From Amaricoccus macauensis (GTDB taxonomy: Bacteria > Pseudomonadota > Alphaproteobacteria > Rhodobacterales > Rhodobacteraceae), in NCBI RefSeq assembly GCF_014201905.1, contig NZ_JACHFM010000003.1:496001-560000 (forward strand): a stretch of 64,000 bases of DNA, written 5' to 3'. Made by a program: the position numbers and the translations under genes. The notes under the pieces were generated by a model that searched no databases, was not told the DNA's origin, and was given only the letters and a program-made list of their open reading frames with translations. Shown here piece after piece: positions 34,332 through 43,204 of this stretch. The first letter of the stretch is position 1, and each line of letters opens with the position of its first letter.

Positions 34332-34699
34332 GCGGTCGCTTCCTCCTGATTGCCGCCGGTTGGTTTCGTGGCGGCGGCGCTTGGACTGGAGCCCGGGCGG
34401 TACCGGCCGGTCGGGTTAGGATCCCGTCCGGGTGCATGGCATGCCCTGGCGTTGCTGTTGTCCCGATAAACCGCGAGGTGCGGTTTCGATCAACGGACAG
34501 AGGTAACGTATGACAGGACGGAACGTGCATCTTGCGTCTTCGGCGCGCTCCCCGCGGCCGGACCACGCGCCGGACAGTCCGAGGACAGGTCTTTCCCCGT
34601 GCAAACCCGGGCCAGCCTGTGCTAACCATCGCCGCAACGCTGAGTGGCGAGAGACAACGACTTGAAAGCGCAGAGAATTGGTGCGGGGCGCGGGCGCGA
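34332..34699. other. 368-base divergent intergenic region
   Basis: Lies between the P450 fusion gene and the Anbu gene. It holds the fusion-gene promoter with an inverted repeat (34465-34493). A 50-codon frame with an AGAGG site (34510-34662, plus strand) exists, but its proline-, arginine- and serine-rich translation resembles no protein I know, so it is not called. Nothing else is seen. Confidence 0.5.
34465..34493 (-). promoter_or_regulatory. putative promoter of the P450 fusion gene with operator-like inverted repeat
   Basis: On the minus strand TTGATC (34493-34488) and TTTATC (34470-34465) are 17 bases apart. The inverted repeat AAACCGCACCTCGCGGTTT (34486-34468) fills the spacer exactly, so a bound protein would compete with or reposition RNA polymerase. 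Confidence 0.45.
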
Positions 34700-35419
34700 A
34701 TGACCTATTGTGTGGGCCTGCTGCTCGAGACCGGGATCGTCATGCTCTCGGACACGCGCACCAACGCGGGGTTCGACAACGTCGCCTGCTATCGCAAGAT
34801 GTTCGTCTTCGAGACCACGGGCGAGCGGGTGGTCGCGATCCTGACAGCGGGCAATCTGTCCGTCACGCAGACGGTGATCGCGAAGCTTCGGCAGGCAATT
34901 GCGCGGGATGACCCGGAACACTCGATCATGCGGGCGCCCTCGATGCTCGACGTGGCCGAGATCATCGGGCGCACGCTGAACGACGTCCACGTCGCGGTGA
35001 ACGAGCGCATGGAGCGGACGAAGTACTCCGCCAGCGCGTCCATGCTCGTCGCCGGCCAGCGGCTCGGCGGGCAACTCCGGCTGTTCCTCGTCTACGAGGA
35101 GGGCAACTTCATCGAGGCGACCGACGACACGCCCTATCTGCAGATCGGCGAGCACAAGTATGGCAAGCCGATCCTCGACCGGGTGGTGACGCCGGAGACG
35201 ACCATCGAGGTAGGCCGCAAGGCGGTGCTGATCTCCATGGACTCGACCATGCGCTCCAACCTCTCGGTCGGGATGCCGCTCGATCTGCTCACCATCCGCC
35301 GGGGCGAGTACCGCGTGTCGACCCGCGAGCGCATCGAGGCCGGAGATCCGACGTTCAGCGCCATGTCGGAGGCCTGGGGCAATGCGCTCCGCGACGGATT
35401 TCTGTCGCTTCCCGGCTGA
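34700..35419 (+). CDS. Anbu-type proteasome-related protease (BPH family)
   Basis: Cytoplasmic Ntn-hydrolase of 239 residues in the Anbu/bacterial proteasome homologue group. The chain begins M-T-Y-C-V-G, so removal of Met would expose T2 as the catalytic nucleophile, as in proteasome beta subunits. Next come M-L-S-D-T-R-T-N-A-G and S-A-S-A-S-M-L-V-A-G-Q near residue 113, both seen in this family. Anbu genes often sit with ATP-grasp, alpha-E and transglutaminase genes; none lies here, so this copy is an orphan in the window. The frame upstream of 34700 is open but has no family similarity. Confidence 0.85.
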   Translation: MTYCVGLLLETGIVMLSDTRTNAGFDNVACYRKMFVFETTGERVVAILTAGNLSVTQTVIAKLRQAIARDDPEHSIMRAPSMLDVAEIIGRTLNDVHVAVNERMERTKYSASASMLVAGQRLGGQLRLFLVYEEGNFIEATDDTPYLQIGEHKYGKPILDRVVTPETTIEVGRKAVLISMDSTMRSNLSVGMPLDLLTIRRGEYRVSTRERIEAGDPTFSAMSEAWGNALRDGFLSLPG

Positions 35420-35422
35420 GGC

Positions 35423-37228
35423 TCAGAACCGCCAGATCACCGGAACGAGCCAGACTGCCGCAACGAAATAGAGCAGCATCAGCGGCAGGCCGAACTTCCA
35501 GTAGTCGCCGAAGCGGTAGCCTCCCGGCTCCATCACCATGAGGTTGGTGGGCGTCGCGACCGGGGTGAAGAACGATGCCGCGGCCGCCACCGCCACGGCC
35601 ATCAGCACCGGTTGCGGCGAGACACCCATGTCCTGCGCCGCGACCACCGCGATCGGGATGATGATGAGCGCGGTCGCGGTGTTCGAGATCACCTGACCGA
35701 GGATGGCGGTCAGCAAGAAGAGACCGGCGATGAGCGCCCGCGGCCCGAAATCGCCGAGGGTCTGCACCAGTCCGTCCGCGAGGAGCTGCGCCGCGCCGGT
35801 CGAACTGATCGCGGTCGACAGCGGCATCATCGCGCCCACCAGAATCACCGTCGTCCAGTTGATGGCGCGGTAGACTTCCGGCACCGACAGCAGCCCGAGA
35901 AGCAGCATCGCCCCGGCCGAAACCAGGCCCGCGACCGCCGCCGGAACGAGGCCGGTGGCGAGCAGGATCACCATGGCCGCCATCACGCCGAGCGCCGTCG
36001 TCGCGCCCGGTCCCATGGGAAGCGCCTGCCGCCGCACCAGATCGGGCGAGTTCACCACGAGGATCTCGGGCGGCGCGAGGTGCTTGTCGAGCGCCTCCCA
36101 TGTGCCTTGCAGCAGCATCGTGTCACCGGCGGCAATGAGCTCGCCCTGCGGCAGGTCGATCCCCTGACGGCTGACCGCGAGCACCACGAGATCACCGCTC
36201 TGGGTCACCATCCCGGGGAACATGCGCTGGCCGATGAGCGCGGAGCGGGGTGGAACGACCACCTCCGCCAGCCCCGAGTCGCGGTTGAACAGCGTCGCGA
36301 CCACGCCATCGTCGGGGTCGGTGCGCGGGCTCAGATGAGCGTCGCGGCAAAGCTGGGCAATCTCCTCCGGCGGCCCCTGCACCAGCAGCACGTCGTCAGG
36401 CTCGATCATGCGGAGCCGCAGGGCGCCGCTGTTGCCGGCGGCGCGCATGGTCCGAAGCGTCAGGCCGGGATAGTCGGCGAGCAAAAGGTCGGCACGCTGG
36501 CTGCCGACGAGGGGTGAGTCCGCGCGCACCCGCAGCAGATGCACGTCATGCGTGAGGCCGAATTGCTCGACGAGGGTCCGGGCGTGGTCGCTCAGATCCG
36601 GCGGCAGCGCCTGCACCGCGCGCACCGGCAACAGCCGCGGCCCGAGCAGGATGGCGATGGCAATGCCGCCGATGACCAGCGGAATCCCGACCAGCGCGAA
36701 CTCGAAGTAGCCGAAGCCTCGCTCGCCGGCCTCGAGCGAGGCTTCGAGCACCAGCACGTTGACCGGCGTCCCGGTCAACGCCAGCAGCGAACCCGAGTGA
36801 GCGCCATAGACGAGTGGCAGCAGGAGTTGCGACGGTGGCCGCTGCAACCGCACTGCCATCACCACGATCACCGGCAGGAGTGCCGCCACCGCGCCGTTGA
36901 CGCTGATGAGCGCGGTGAGCACGCCCACGATCAGCATCATGAAACCGATGAGCTTGTTGCGGCTGTCGCCGGCGCCGCGCATCAGCACCTGCCCGGTCCA
37001 GGCGGTGACGCCCGTCTTCTCCAGCGCGGCGCTCGCCACGAACAGCGAGGCGACGAAGACCGTCGCGGGGTCGCCGAAGCCCGCGAGGCTCTCCTGCAAG
37101 GTCACGATGCCAGTCGCCCAGAGCGCGAGCGCGCAGCCGACGCAGACGGCGATCACCGGCAGGCGATCCCAGATGAAGAGCGCGATTACCGCAACGATGA
37201 TCGCGAAGATCATCCAGATCTCGTTCAT
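35423..37228 (-). CDS. SLC13/DASS-type anion transporter with TrkA-C domains
   Basis: Membrane protein of 601 residues. Two sets of hydrophobic helices (about 1-195 and 395-600) enclose two cytoplasmic TrkA-C (RCK_C) domains at about 215-370. The late signature S-N-T-A-T-A-L-I-I-I-P-I-A marks the divalent anion:sodium symporter family. Proteins of this layout carry sulfate, dicarboxylates or similar anions; the substrate here is not known. GGGGGGAG just before the ATG at 37228 supports the start. It is convergent with Anbu and divergent from the AbgT gene. Confidence 0.88.
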   Translation of the reverse strand: MNEIWMIFAIIVAVIALFIWDRLPVIAVCVGCALALWATGIVTLQESLAGFGDPATVFVASLFVASAALEKTGVTAWTGQVLMRGAGDSRNKLIGFMMLIVGVLTALISVNGAVAALLPVIVVMAVRLQRPPSQLLLPLVYGAHSGSLLALTGTPVNVLVLEASLEAGERGFGYFEFALVGIPLVIGGIAIAILLGPRLLPVRAVQALPPDLSDHARTLVEQFGLTHDVHLLRVRADSPLVGSQRADLLLADYPGLTLRTMRAAGNSGALRLRMIEPDDVLLVQGPPEEIAQLCRDAHLSPRTDPDDGVVATLFNRDSGLAEVVVPPRSALIGQRMFPGMVTQSGDLVVLAVSRQGIDLPQGELIAAGDTMLLQGTWEALDKHLAPPEILVVNSPDLVRRQALPMGPGATTALGVMAAMVILLATGLVPAAVAGLVSAGAMLLLGLLSVPEVYRAINWTTVILVGAMMPLSTAISSTGAAQLLADGLVQTLGDFGPRALIAGLFLLTAILGQVISNTATALIIIPIAVVAAQDMGVSPQPVLMAVAVAAAASFFTPVATPTNLMVMEPGGYRFGDYWKFGLPLMLLYFVAAVWLVPVIWRF

Positions 37229-37273
37229 CGGCTCCCCCCAGGCACTGAGATAGTGCCAGATTGCATGAATGGC

Positions 37274-37302
37274 TTGCCTGCGCAATGCGAGGATGCTAGT
37301 CT
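37274..37302 (+). promoter_or_regulatory. possible promoter of the abgT-like gene
   Basis: TTGCCT at 37274-37279 and TAGTCT at 37297-37302 are 17 bases apart, about 75 bases before the transporter start. I see no clear operator. Confidence 0.25.
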
Positions 37303-37376
37303 TTTCGCAATCACAGGTTGAGTTAACAGTCGAACCAAGGTTCGCCAATAAGGCGACATCTCGAGGGGGTGCGGGG

Positions 37377-38927
37377 ATGGCTTCACAGAAGCCGGCGGTG
37401 GCGTCCGGTACGCCCGGGATGATGGATCGTTTCCTGAGTACCGTCGAGCGGGCGGGGAACAAGGTTCCGCATCCGGCGATCATCTTCTTCATGCTGATCG
37501 CGATCGTGGTGCTCCTGTCGGTTTTCCTGAACCTCATCGGCTGGGCGGCCACCTACGAGGCGATCGACCCGGCCACCCACCAGGTCGTGACGCAGACCAC
37601 GACGGTCAGAAGCCTGCTCTCCGCCGACGGCATCCGCTTCATGTTCACCTCGATCGTGCCGAACTTTCAGGGGTTCGGCGCGGTCGGCGTGATCATCGTC
37701 GCCATGGTCGGCGTCGGCGTGGCGGAAGAATCCGGCCTGATCGCGACGCTGGTGCGCAAGGTCGTCGAGATTGCGCCTCGATCGATCTTCACCTTCATCG
37801 TCGTCATGCTCGGCGTCGTCTCGTCGTTCGCCGCTGACGCGGGCTATCTCGTGCTGGTGCCCCTCGGGGCGGCCGCGTTCCACAGCCTCGGACGGCACCC
37901 GCTTGCGGGGCTCGCGGCGGCATTCTCCGGCGTTGCGGCGGTCTTCCTCGTCAATCTGTTCTCGACACCCGTCGACGGCCTGCTCGCGGAAATGACGAAT
38001 GACGCGATCCGGCTGGTCGATCCGACCAAGGAGGTGACGCTCGTCGGCAACCTCTACTTCATGATCGTGTCGTCCTTCGTGATGGCGCTCGTCTGCACGA
38101 TCATCACCGACAAGATGATCGAGCCGCACCTCGGGCCTTACGAGGGTGGGGTGCCGGTCGAGGCGCAGGAGGGGCTGACGCCGTCCCAGTCGCGCGGGCT
38201 GCGCTGGTCGGGCTGGGGCCTGCTCGGCTACCTCGTCATCATCGGCGTTCTGCTCGTGCCGCCGGGAGCGCCGCTGCGGCATCCCGAGACCGGTGAAATC
38301 CTCTCCGGCTCGCCGTTCATGACCGGCCTCATCGTCCAGATCAGCCTGCTCTTCTTCACTCTGGGCTTCTGCTACGGCAAGGGCGCCGGGACGATCAAGG
38401 ACCTCACGGCTGCGATCAAGATGGTGGAGAAGACCTTCTCCGGCATGGCGTCGCTCATCTTCCTGCTGCTGGTCATCGCGCAGTTCGTGGCATTCTTCAG
38501 CTTCACCAATATCGCGACCGTGCTTGCGGCGAACCTTGCCGATTTCCTTGAGACGGTGCCGCTCGGGACCGCGAGCTATCTCGTGATCTTCGTGATGCTG
38601 GTCCTTGTGGTCGATCTGCTCATCACCGGCGCGGTGGCGAAATGGGCGATCTTCGCTCCGGTGTTCATTCCGCTCTTCATGCGGCTTGGCAGCGATCCGA
38701 ACCTCGTGCTCGCAGCATACCGGGTGGGCGACTCGCCGGCGAACGTCATCACGCCGCTCAACGTCTACCTCGGCGTCATGGTGGGCTTCGCCGCCAAGTA
38801 CCAGAAGGACGCCGGCATCGGCACCATCGTCTCTCTGATGTTGCCCTACACGGTGATCCTCATCATCCTCTGGACCGCGCTTCTCGTGGCCTGGGCGCTG
38901 CTCGGCATCCCGCTCGGACCGGGCTGA
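37377..38927 (+). CDS. AbgT-family transporter
   Basis: Inner-membrane transporter of 516 residues with about 13 hydrophobic helices. The start (D-R-F-L-S-T-V-E-R-A-G-N-K-V-P-H-P) and the pattern S-F-A-A-D-A-G-Y-L-V-L-V-P-L-G near residue 155, and the late P-A-N-V-I-T-P-L-N-V-Y are typical of AbgT proteins, which move p-aminobenzoyl-glutamate; some members also export sulfonamides. GAGGGGG before the ATG at 37377. An M20 peptidase gene follows at once, so import and hydrolysis of a dipeptide-like compound is a fair inference. Confidence 0.9.
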   Translation: MASQKPAVASGTPGMMDRFLSTVERAGNKVPHPAIIFFMLIAIVVLLSVFLNLIGWAATYEAIDPATHQVVTQTTTVRSLLSADGIRFMFTSIVPNFQGFGAVGVIIVAMVGVGVAEESGLIATLVRKVVEIAPRSIFTFIVVMLGVVSSFAADAGYLVLVPLGAAAFHSLGRHPLAGLAAAFSGVAAVFLVNLFSTPVDGLLAEMTNDAIRLVDPTKEVTLVGNLYFMIVSSFVMALVCTIITDKMIEPHLGPYEGGVPVEAQEGLTPSQSRGLRWSGWGLLGYLVIIGVLLVPPGAPLRHPETGEILSGSPFMTGLIVQISLLFFTLGFCYGKGAGTIKDLTAAIKMVEKTFSGMASLIFLLLVIAQFVAFFSFTNIATVLAANLADFLETVPLGTASYLVIFVMLVLVVDLLITGAVAKWAIFAPVFIPLFMRLGSDPNLVLAAYRVGDSPANVITPLNVYLGVMVGFAAKYQKDAGIGTIVSLMLPYTVILIILWTALLVAWALLGIPLGPG

Positions 38928-38967
38928 CGGCGCGGGCCTGACACCTCGGAAACCCTTGGGGGTAGAT

Positions 38968-40350
38968 ATGTCTGATCTCGAAAAGGTGCTCGCGACCATC
39001 GACGCCGATATGGATGGTGCTCTCGAACGGCTGTTCGCGACGCTCCGGCTGAAATCGATCTCCACCGATCCCGACTACGCCGCAGAGACCCGGGCTTGCG
39101 CGGAATGGCACGCGAAGGACCTCGCGGAAATCGGCTTCGAGGCGAGCGTCCGCGACACCGCCGGTCATCCGATGGTCGTGGGGCACCAGCGGGATGGGTC
39201 CGGGCCGTCCGTACTCTTCTATGGCCACTACGACGTGCAGCCGGTGGACCCGCTCGAGCTTTGGGAGAACGATCCGTTCGATCCGAAGATCATCACCCGC
39301 CCGGACGGCTCGAAGATGCTGGTCGGGCGCGGGACAGCCGACGACAAGGGTCAGCTCATGACCTTCGTCGAGGCGTGTCGCGCGTGGAAGAAGGTCACCG
39401 GCAAGCTGCCGATCCCGGTGACGATCCTGCTCGAGGGCGAGGAGGAGTCGGGCGGGGTGAACCTGCCGCCGTTTCTCGATGCGAACCTCGAGGAACTGCG
39501 CGCCGACTATGCGCTGATCTGCGACACCAACATGTGGGACAAGGCGACGCCGGCGATCACCACATCGCTCCGCGGTCTCTGCGGCGAGGAGATCGTGGTG
39601 CGCGCGGCCGACCGCGACCTGCACTCGGGCTTCTACGGCTCGGCCGCCTCGAACCCGAACCACATCCTCGCCCGCATCCTCGCCGACCTGCACGACGACA
39701 CCGGCCGCGTGACGCTCGCGGGCTTCTATGACGGGGTGCCGGAGCTGCCGGAGAGCCTGAAGGAGAGCTGGGCGAAGCTCGATTTCGATCCGGCGGAATT
39801 CCTCGGTGAGGTCGGCCTCTCGGTGCCGGCGGGCGAGGAAGGCCGCTCGGTTCTGGAAATGACCTGGTCCCGACCGACGGCCGAGGTGAACGGCATGGGT
39901 GGTGGCTATCAGGGGGCCGGTTTCAAGACGGTGATCCCGGCGGAAGCGCACGCCAAGGTCTCGTTCCGGCTGGTCTTCGATCAGGATCCGCACAAGGTGC
40001 GCGCCGCGTTCCGCGACCATGTCAAGGCGCGCATCCCGGCGGACTGCTCGGTCGAGTTCCACGAGCACGGGTCGGGCACGGCCGTCGCCTTCGACACCTC
40101 CGGGCCGGCCTTCCAGAAGGCGCAGGGTGCGCTGACAGACGAATGGGGCAAGGACGCGGCCTTCGTCGGGGGCGGGGGCTCGATCCCGGTGACGACCCTC
40201 ATCAAGACGAAGCTCGGGGTCGATGTGGTGATGGTGGGCTTCGGTCTCGCCGACGACCGCATCCACAGCCCCAACGAGAAGTACGAGCTCGAGAGCTTCC
40301 ACAAGGGCATCCGCTCCTGGGCCCGGATCCTTGCCGCGCTGGCCGAGTAG
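38968..40350 (+). CDS. M20-family metallopeptidase
   Basis: Cytoplasmic zinc dipeptidase or deacylase of 460 residues. The two-metal core is visible: F-Y-G-H-Y-D-V-Q-P near residue 84, G-R-G-T-A-D-D-K-G near 115, catalytic E-G-E-E-E-S-G near 148 and a later D-T-N-M-W-D. The lid domain carries D-L-H-S-G-F-Y-G. GGGGG lies six bases before the ATG at 38968. It is 40 bases after the AbgT-like transporter gene and likely forms one transcript with it, so it may cleave the imported substrate. Confidence 0.9.
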   Translation: MSDLEKVLATIDADMDGALERLFATLRLKSISTDPDYAAETRACAEWHAKDLAEIGFEASVRDTAGHPMVVGHQRDGSGPSVLFYGHYDVQPVDPLELWENDPFDPKIITRPDGSKMLVGRGTADDKGQLMTFVEACRAWKKVTGKLPIPVTILLEGEEESGGVNLPPFLDANLEELRADYALICDTNMWDKATPAITTSLRGLCGEEIVVRAADRDLHSGFYGSAASNPNHILARILADLHDDTGRVTLAGFYDGVPELPESLKESWAKLDFDPAEFLGEVGLSVPAGEEGRSVLEMTWSRPTAEVNGMGGGYQGAGFKTVIPAEAHAKVSFRLVFDQDPHKVRAAFRDHVKARIPADCSVEFHEHGSGTAVAFDTSGPAFQKAQGALTDEWGKDAAFVGGGGSIPVTTLIKTKLGVDVVMVGFGLADDRIHSPNEKYELESFHKGIRSWARILAALAE

Positions 40351-40837
40351 GAGGAGCCCGGCCGCTGCCCGTGGCCGGGGCGCCGGCCACGGGTGACTTC
40401 GGGACAACACGGCCCGGACACGCAGCCTGAGACCGCACGCGGCTTGTGCGCGTCCCGCAGCGGCGCGGAGCCGCCTCGGGGGTGCCGAAACGTCGTCCGC
40501 CTGGACGGAGCCGGAGCGCTGTCCCTGCGGACGGCTCCACCTGGTGGTCAGGGCAGTGCGACCGGCCCGAAATCGAGCGCTCGAAAAGGTCGAGAGCTGC
40601 GGGCCATGATCGCTCGACGTCAGGCATGGGCGCGCCCGAATGGGGACACACGCCGACGCCGCCGAGGCCCGGGCGCCGGCCGTGGGCGGATGCACGCATC
40701 CGCCTCGCGAAGCCGGGCCTCTCGTCTCATTCCTGTCGTCGCCGCGGACGGCCCGTCCGCAGAGGCTCTTGGGCTGCGCGCGGGAAGAGGGCATGAGCGG
40801 CCCTCGTGCCGCGGTTCCCGGCCGTCCTCTCTCCGGT
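40351..40837. other. 487-base intergenic region without a gene
   Basis: Between the convergent M20 and UDP-glucuronate decarboxylase genes. It contains the hairpin at 40368-40393 and a perfect short palindrome (GGCGGATGC-AC-GCATCCGCC) at 40685-40704. Frames in it translate to arginine-rich strings without family similarity. No RNA gene is recognised. Confidence 0.5.
40368..40393 (+). terminator. hairpin after the M20 peptidase gene
   Basis: CCCGTGGCCGG at 40368-40378 pairs fully with CCGGCCACGGG at 40383-40393 around a four-base loop, 18 bases after the stop. There is no T-tract. Confidence 0.5.
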
Positions 40838-41839
40838 CTATTCCCCGGCGCGAAGGAACAGCTCAGGGCTGGCCTCGGTCTTCGAGCCGGCAAGCAGGCC
40901 ATCGAAGTAGGTGATCGTCCGGCGCAGGCCGATCCTGAGGTCCACGGCCGGCGTCCACCCGAGGACTTCGCCAGCCTTGGTGATGTCCGGCCGGCGCTGC
41001 TTCGGGTCGTTCTCCGGCAGCGGCAGCGATACGATCCGCGACCGCGATCCGGTCATGTCGATGACCGTCTCGGCGAGCTGGCGGATGGTGAACTCTCCGG
41101 GATTGCCGATGTTGATCGGCCCGGTCACGTCGTCGGGCGTCGCCATCAGCCGCACGAACCCCTCGATCAGGTCGTCGACGTAGCAGAAGCTGCGGGTCTG
41201 GCTGCCATCGCCATAGATCGTGATGGGCTCACCCTTCAGCGCCTGGACGATGAAGTTCGACACCACCCGCCCGTCGTTCGGATGCATCCGCGGTCCGTAG
41301 GTGTTGAAGATCCGCGCCACCTTCACCCGAAGGTCGTGCTGGCGGCGATAGTCGAAGAACAGCGTTTCGGCGCAGCGCTTGCCTTCATCATAGCAGGAGC
41401 GGGGTCCGACCGGATTGACGTTGCCCCAGTATTCTTCGGTCTGCGGATGCTGGCTTGGATCGCCGTAGACCTCCGAGGTCGAAGCCTGAAAGATCTTTGC
41501 CCGGGTCCGCTTCGCGAGGCCAAGCATGTTGATCGCGCCGTGCACGCTGGTCTTCGTGGTCTGCACCGGGTCGAACTGATAGTGCACCGGGCTCGCCGGA
41601 CAGGCGAGATTGTAAATCTCGTCAACCTCGACATAGAGGGGGAAGGTCACGTCGTGTCGGATCAGGTCGAAGTTCGGCGCATCCATCAGATGCGCGACAT
41701 TGGCCCGTCGCCCGGTGAAGTAATTATCGACGCACAGGACGTCGTTACCTTCGGCGACAAGACGCTCGCAAAGATGGCTGCCGAGAAAGCCGGCGCCGCC
41801 GGTCACGAGGATGCGCTTGGAGACAAGGTTCTCGTTCAT
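40838..41839 (-). CDS. UDP-glucuronate decarboxylase (UXS type)
   Basis: Short-chain dehydrogenase-fold enzyme of 333 residues that turns UDP-glucuronate into UDP-xylose, a precursor for surface polysaccharide. Nucleotide site [11 protein letters not shown] at 14-24, catalytic Y150 and K154 in S-C-Y-D-E-G-K-R, and the family region [10 protein letters not shown] near 119. The overall match to UXS ([11 protein letters not shown]) is clear. The ATG at 41839 is chosen because the nucleotide-binding fold begins right after it. A LuxR regulator gene lies upstream in the same direction. Confidence 0.9.
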   Translation of the reverse strand: MNENLVSKRILVTGGAGFLGSHLCERLVAEGNDVLCVDNYFTGRRANVAHLMDAPNFDLIRHDVTFPLYVEVDEIYNLACPASPVHYQFDPVQTTKTSVHGAINMLGLAKRTRAKIFQASTSEVYGDPSQHPQTEEYWGNVNPVGPRSCYDEGKRCAETLFFDYRRQHDLRVKVARIFNTYGPRMHPNDGRVVSNFIVQALKGEPITIYGDGSQTRSFCYVDDLIEGFVRLMATPDDVTGPINIGNPGEFTIRQLAETVIDMTGSRSRIVSLPLPENDPKQRRPDITKAGEVLGWTPAVDLRIGLRRTITYFDGLLAGSKTEASPELFLRAGE

Positions 41840-41947
41840 CGTGGTACTCGCAATACAAGGTACAGGTGCCGTGCCGCATGCTTCTGCCAGGCCGCGGTGG
41901 TCTGCGAAGGCCATCCGGTCGAACCGCGGCCCGAGCCGCCATTCGTT

Positions 41948-42706
41948 TCAGTGGTCGGCCGGGCCGAACATGGAATTCAGCTTGAACGCGGCTTCGGTGC
42001 GGTTGGTGGCGCTGAGCTTCTTCATGATGTTGCGGATGTGCACTTTGACGGTGCTTTCCGACATGTCGAGCTCGAAGGCAATGATCTTGTTGGCCTTGCC
42101 GCGCCGCAGGGCGTCCACCACGTCGAGCTGACGGGCAGTGAACTGCTTGTCGAGCGCAGGGGCGGCCTCGCTCCTTGGCCGGATCACGTCACGGAGCGAC
42201 AACACGCTCGCCGCCGGAAGGAACATGCCGCCCGCCGCGGTAAGGCGCATGGCCTCGACGATGAACTCGAAACCGATGCTGGCGGGGATGTATCCACGCG
42301 CACCGCAATCGACGGCCGCGATCATGTCGCGCAGATCCTCGGATTCGGCGATGACGATCATCGGCACCGGGCGCACGTTCTCGAGTGTGGCGCGCAGTTC
42401 GTGTGCGACCGCGGGGTCGGAGACCTGCCGGCTACCGATGTTGAAGAGAATGGCCGCCGGCTCACCCGCGCCGTTGCCGCACTCGCGCCATTCCTCGACG
42501 CTGCCAAAGCCGATGACGGAAACGCGCGGATGCGACATCTCGATGCTGCGAACAAAGCAATCGCGCTCAAGTGCACGCCGGTCGATCAGAACGAGCGTTT
42601 CAACAAAACGCCCCGGCCTTTTGAGGTTGCGAACAGAGTTCGCGGAATGCAAGTTCCCATGACCAATCGGTTCGGCGATATACGCATCGCCCTTCATCAT
42701 ATTCAT
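41948..42706 (-). CDS. LuxR-type regulator with degenerate receiver
   Basis: DNA-binding protein of 252 residues. The C-terminal helix-turn-helix ([22 protein letters not shown]) is of LuxR/NarL type. The N-terminal half folds like a receiver but the phospho-aspartate position reads I-L-F-N-I-G and the usual lysine is missing in G-Y-I-P-A-S, so phosphorylation is unlikely. Such pseudo-receivers occur in exopolysaccharide and biofilm regulators. The ATG at 42706 is uncertain; a later ATG at 42700 is also possible. It precedes the UDP-glucuronate decarboxylase gene. Confidence 0.82.
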   Translation of the reverse strand: MNMMKGDAYIAEPIGHGNLHSANSVRNLKRPGRFVETLVLIDRRALERDCFVRSIEMSHPRVSVIGFGSVEEWRECGNGAGEPAAILFNIGSRQVSDPAVAHELRATLENVRPVPMIVIAESEDLRDMIAAVDCGARGYIPASIGFEFIVEAMRLTAAGGMFLPAASVLSLRDVIRPRSEAAPALDKQFTARQLDVVDALRRGKANKIIAFELDMSESTVKVHIRNIMKKLSATNRTEAAFKLNSMFGPADH

Positions 42707-43204
42707 CTTTGTACTCGTCCCCGTTACATGGGGTTGATGGCTCGGCTCTGTCCCTTGCCACCATCTCCCGTTCCCCACTCTCACCCTATCACGCGTCATT
42801 CGGCGAGCAAACTAATTCTCCCGTAAAACTTAGCCGTATGCTCTCCCAGTAGTTGAGACGGATTCCTTGTGCGACGGTTTGTCTCGGACCCCCCTGATTT
42901 CATAGGCAAATCGGCAGACTGGCTTGGTGGGGTTTCACCAAATCGTCACTATCCACAGCTGTCTGTATGATCTCCCAGTCGCCTTTCGGGTGTGCGCTGA
43001 GAGCGTCGGGTTCATCCTTTTGGATGATGCCCATCGTCCTTAGGTTGGCGATTCTTCCCACAAGATCACCCATTTGCGCTCGTGTTGACCGAAATGGAGG
43101 ATGTTTGGCACGAGCGAGTATCCAATGGCCAATCGCCGGGTGGGTGATTTGCAGAATGCCGTGGTGCTTCGCAGGTTGCGACGGGTTTTAAGTAAATCGC
43201 AAGT
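42707..43204. other. low-GC region between the LuxR and thiX genes
   Basis: This region has clearly lower GC than the rest of the window by eye. The stretch 42900-43187 holds a startless minus-strand frame (listed separately). The remainder holds nothing I can name. Unlike composition suggests acquired or decaying DNA. Confidence 0.5.
42900..43187 (-). pseudogene. possible gene remnant after thiX
   Basis: A 95-codon open frame on the minus strand without an upstream ATG, GTG or TTG start; the first ATG is at codon 39. The translation has ordinary protein composition, unlike the arginine-rich shadow frames nearby, with a plausible helical stretch (M-G-D-L-V-G-R-I-A-N-L-R-T-M-G-I-I-Q-K-D-E). 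I do not recognise the family. It follows the thiX stop by 18 bases and could be a decayed last gene of the operon or a fragment of a transferred gene. Confidence 0.3.

Noticed and set aside
34510-34662. 50-codon frame with AGAGG site upstream of the Anbu gene
   Set aside because: Good spacing but the translation is Pro/Arg/Ser-rich without structure; likely chance in a regulatory gap.
42967-43191. 74-codon plus-strand frame in the low-GC patch
   Set aside because: Cysteine/tryptophan-rich translation looks like the antisense of the minus-strand remnant.
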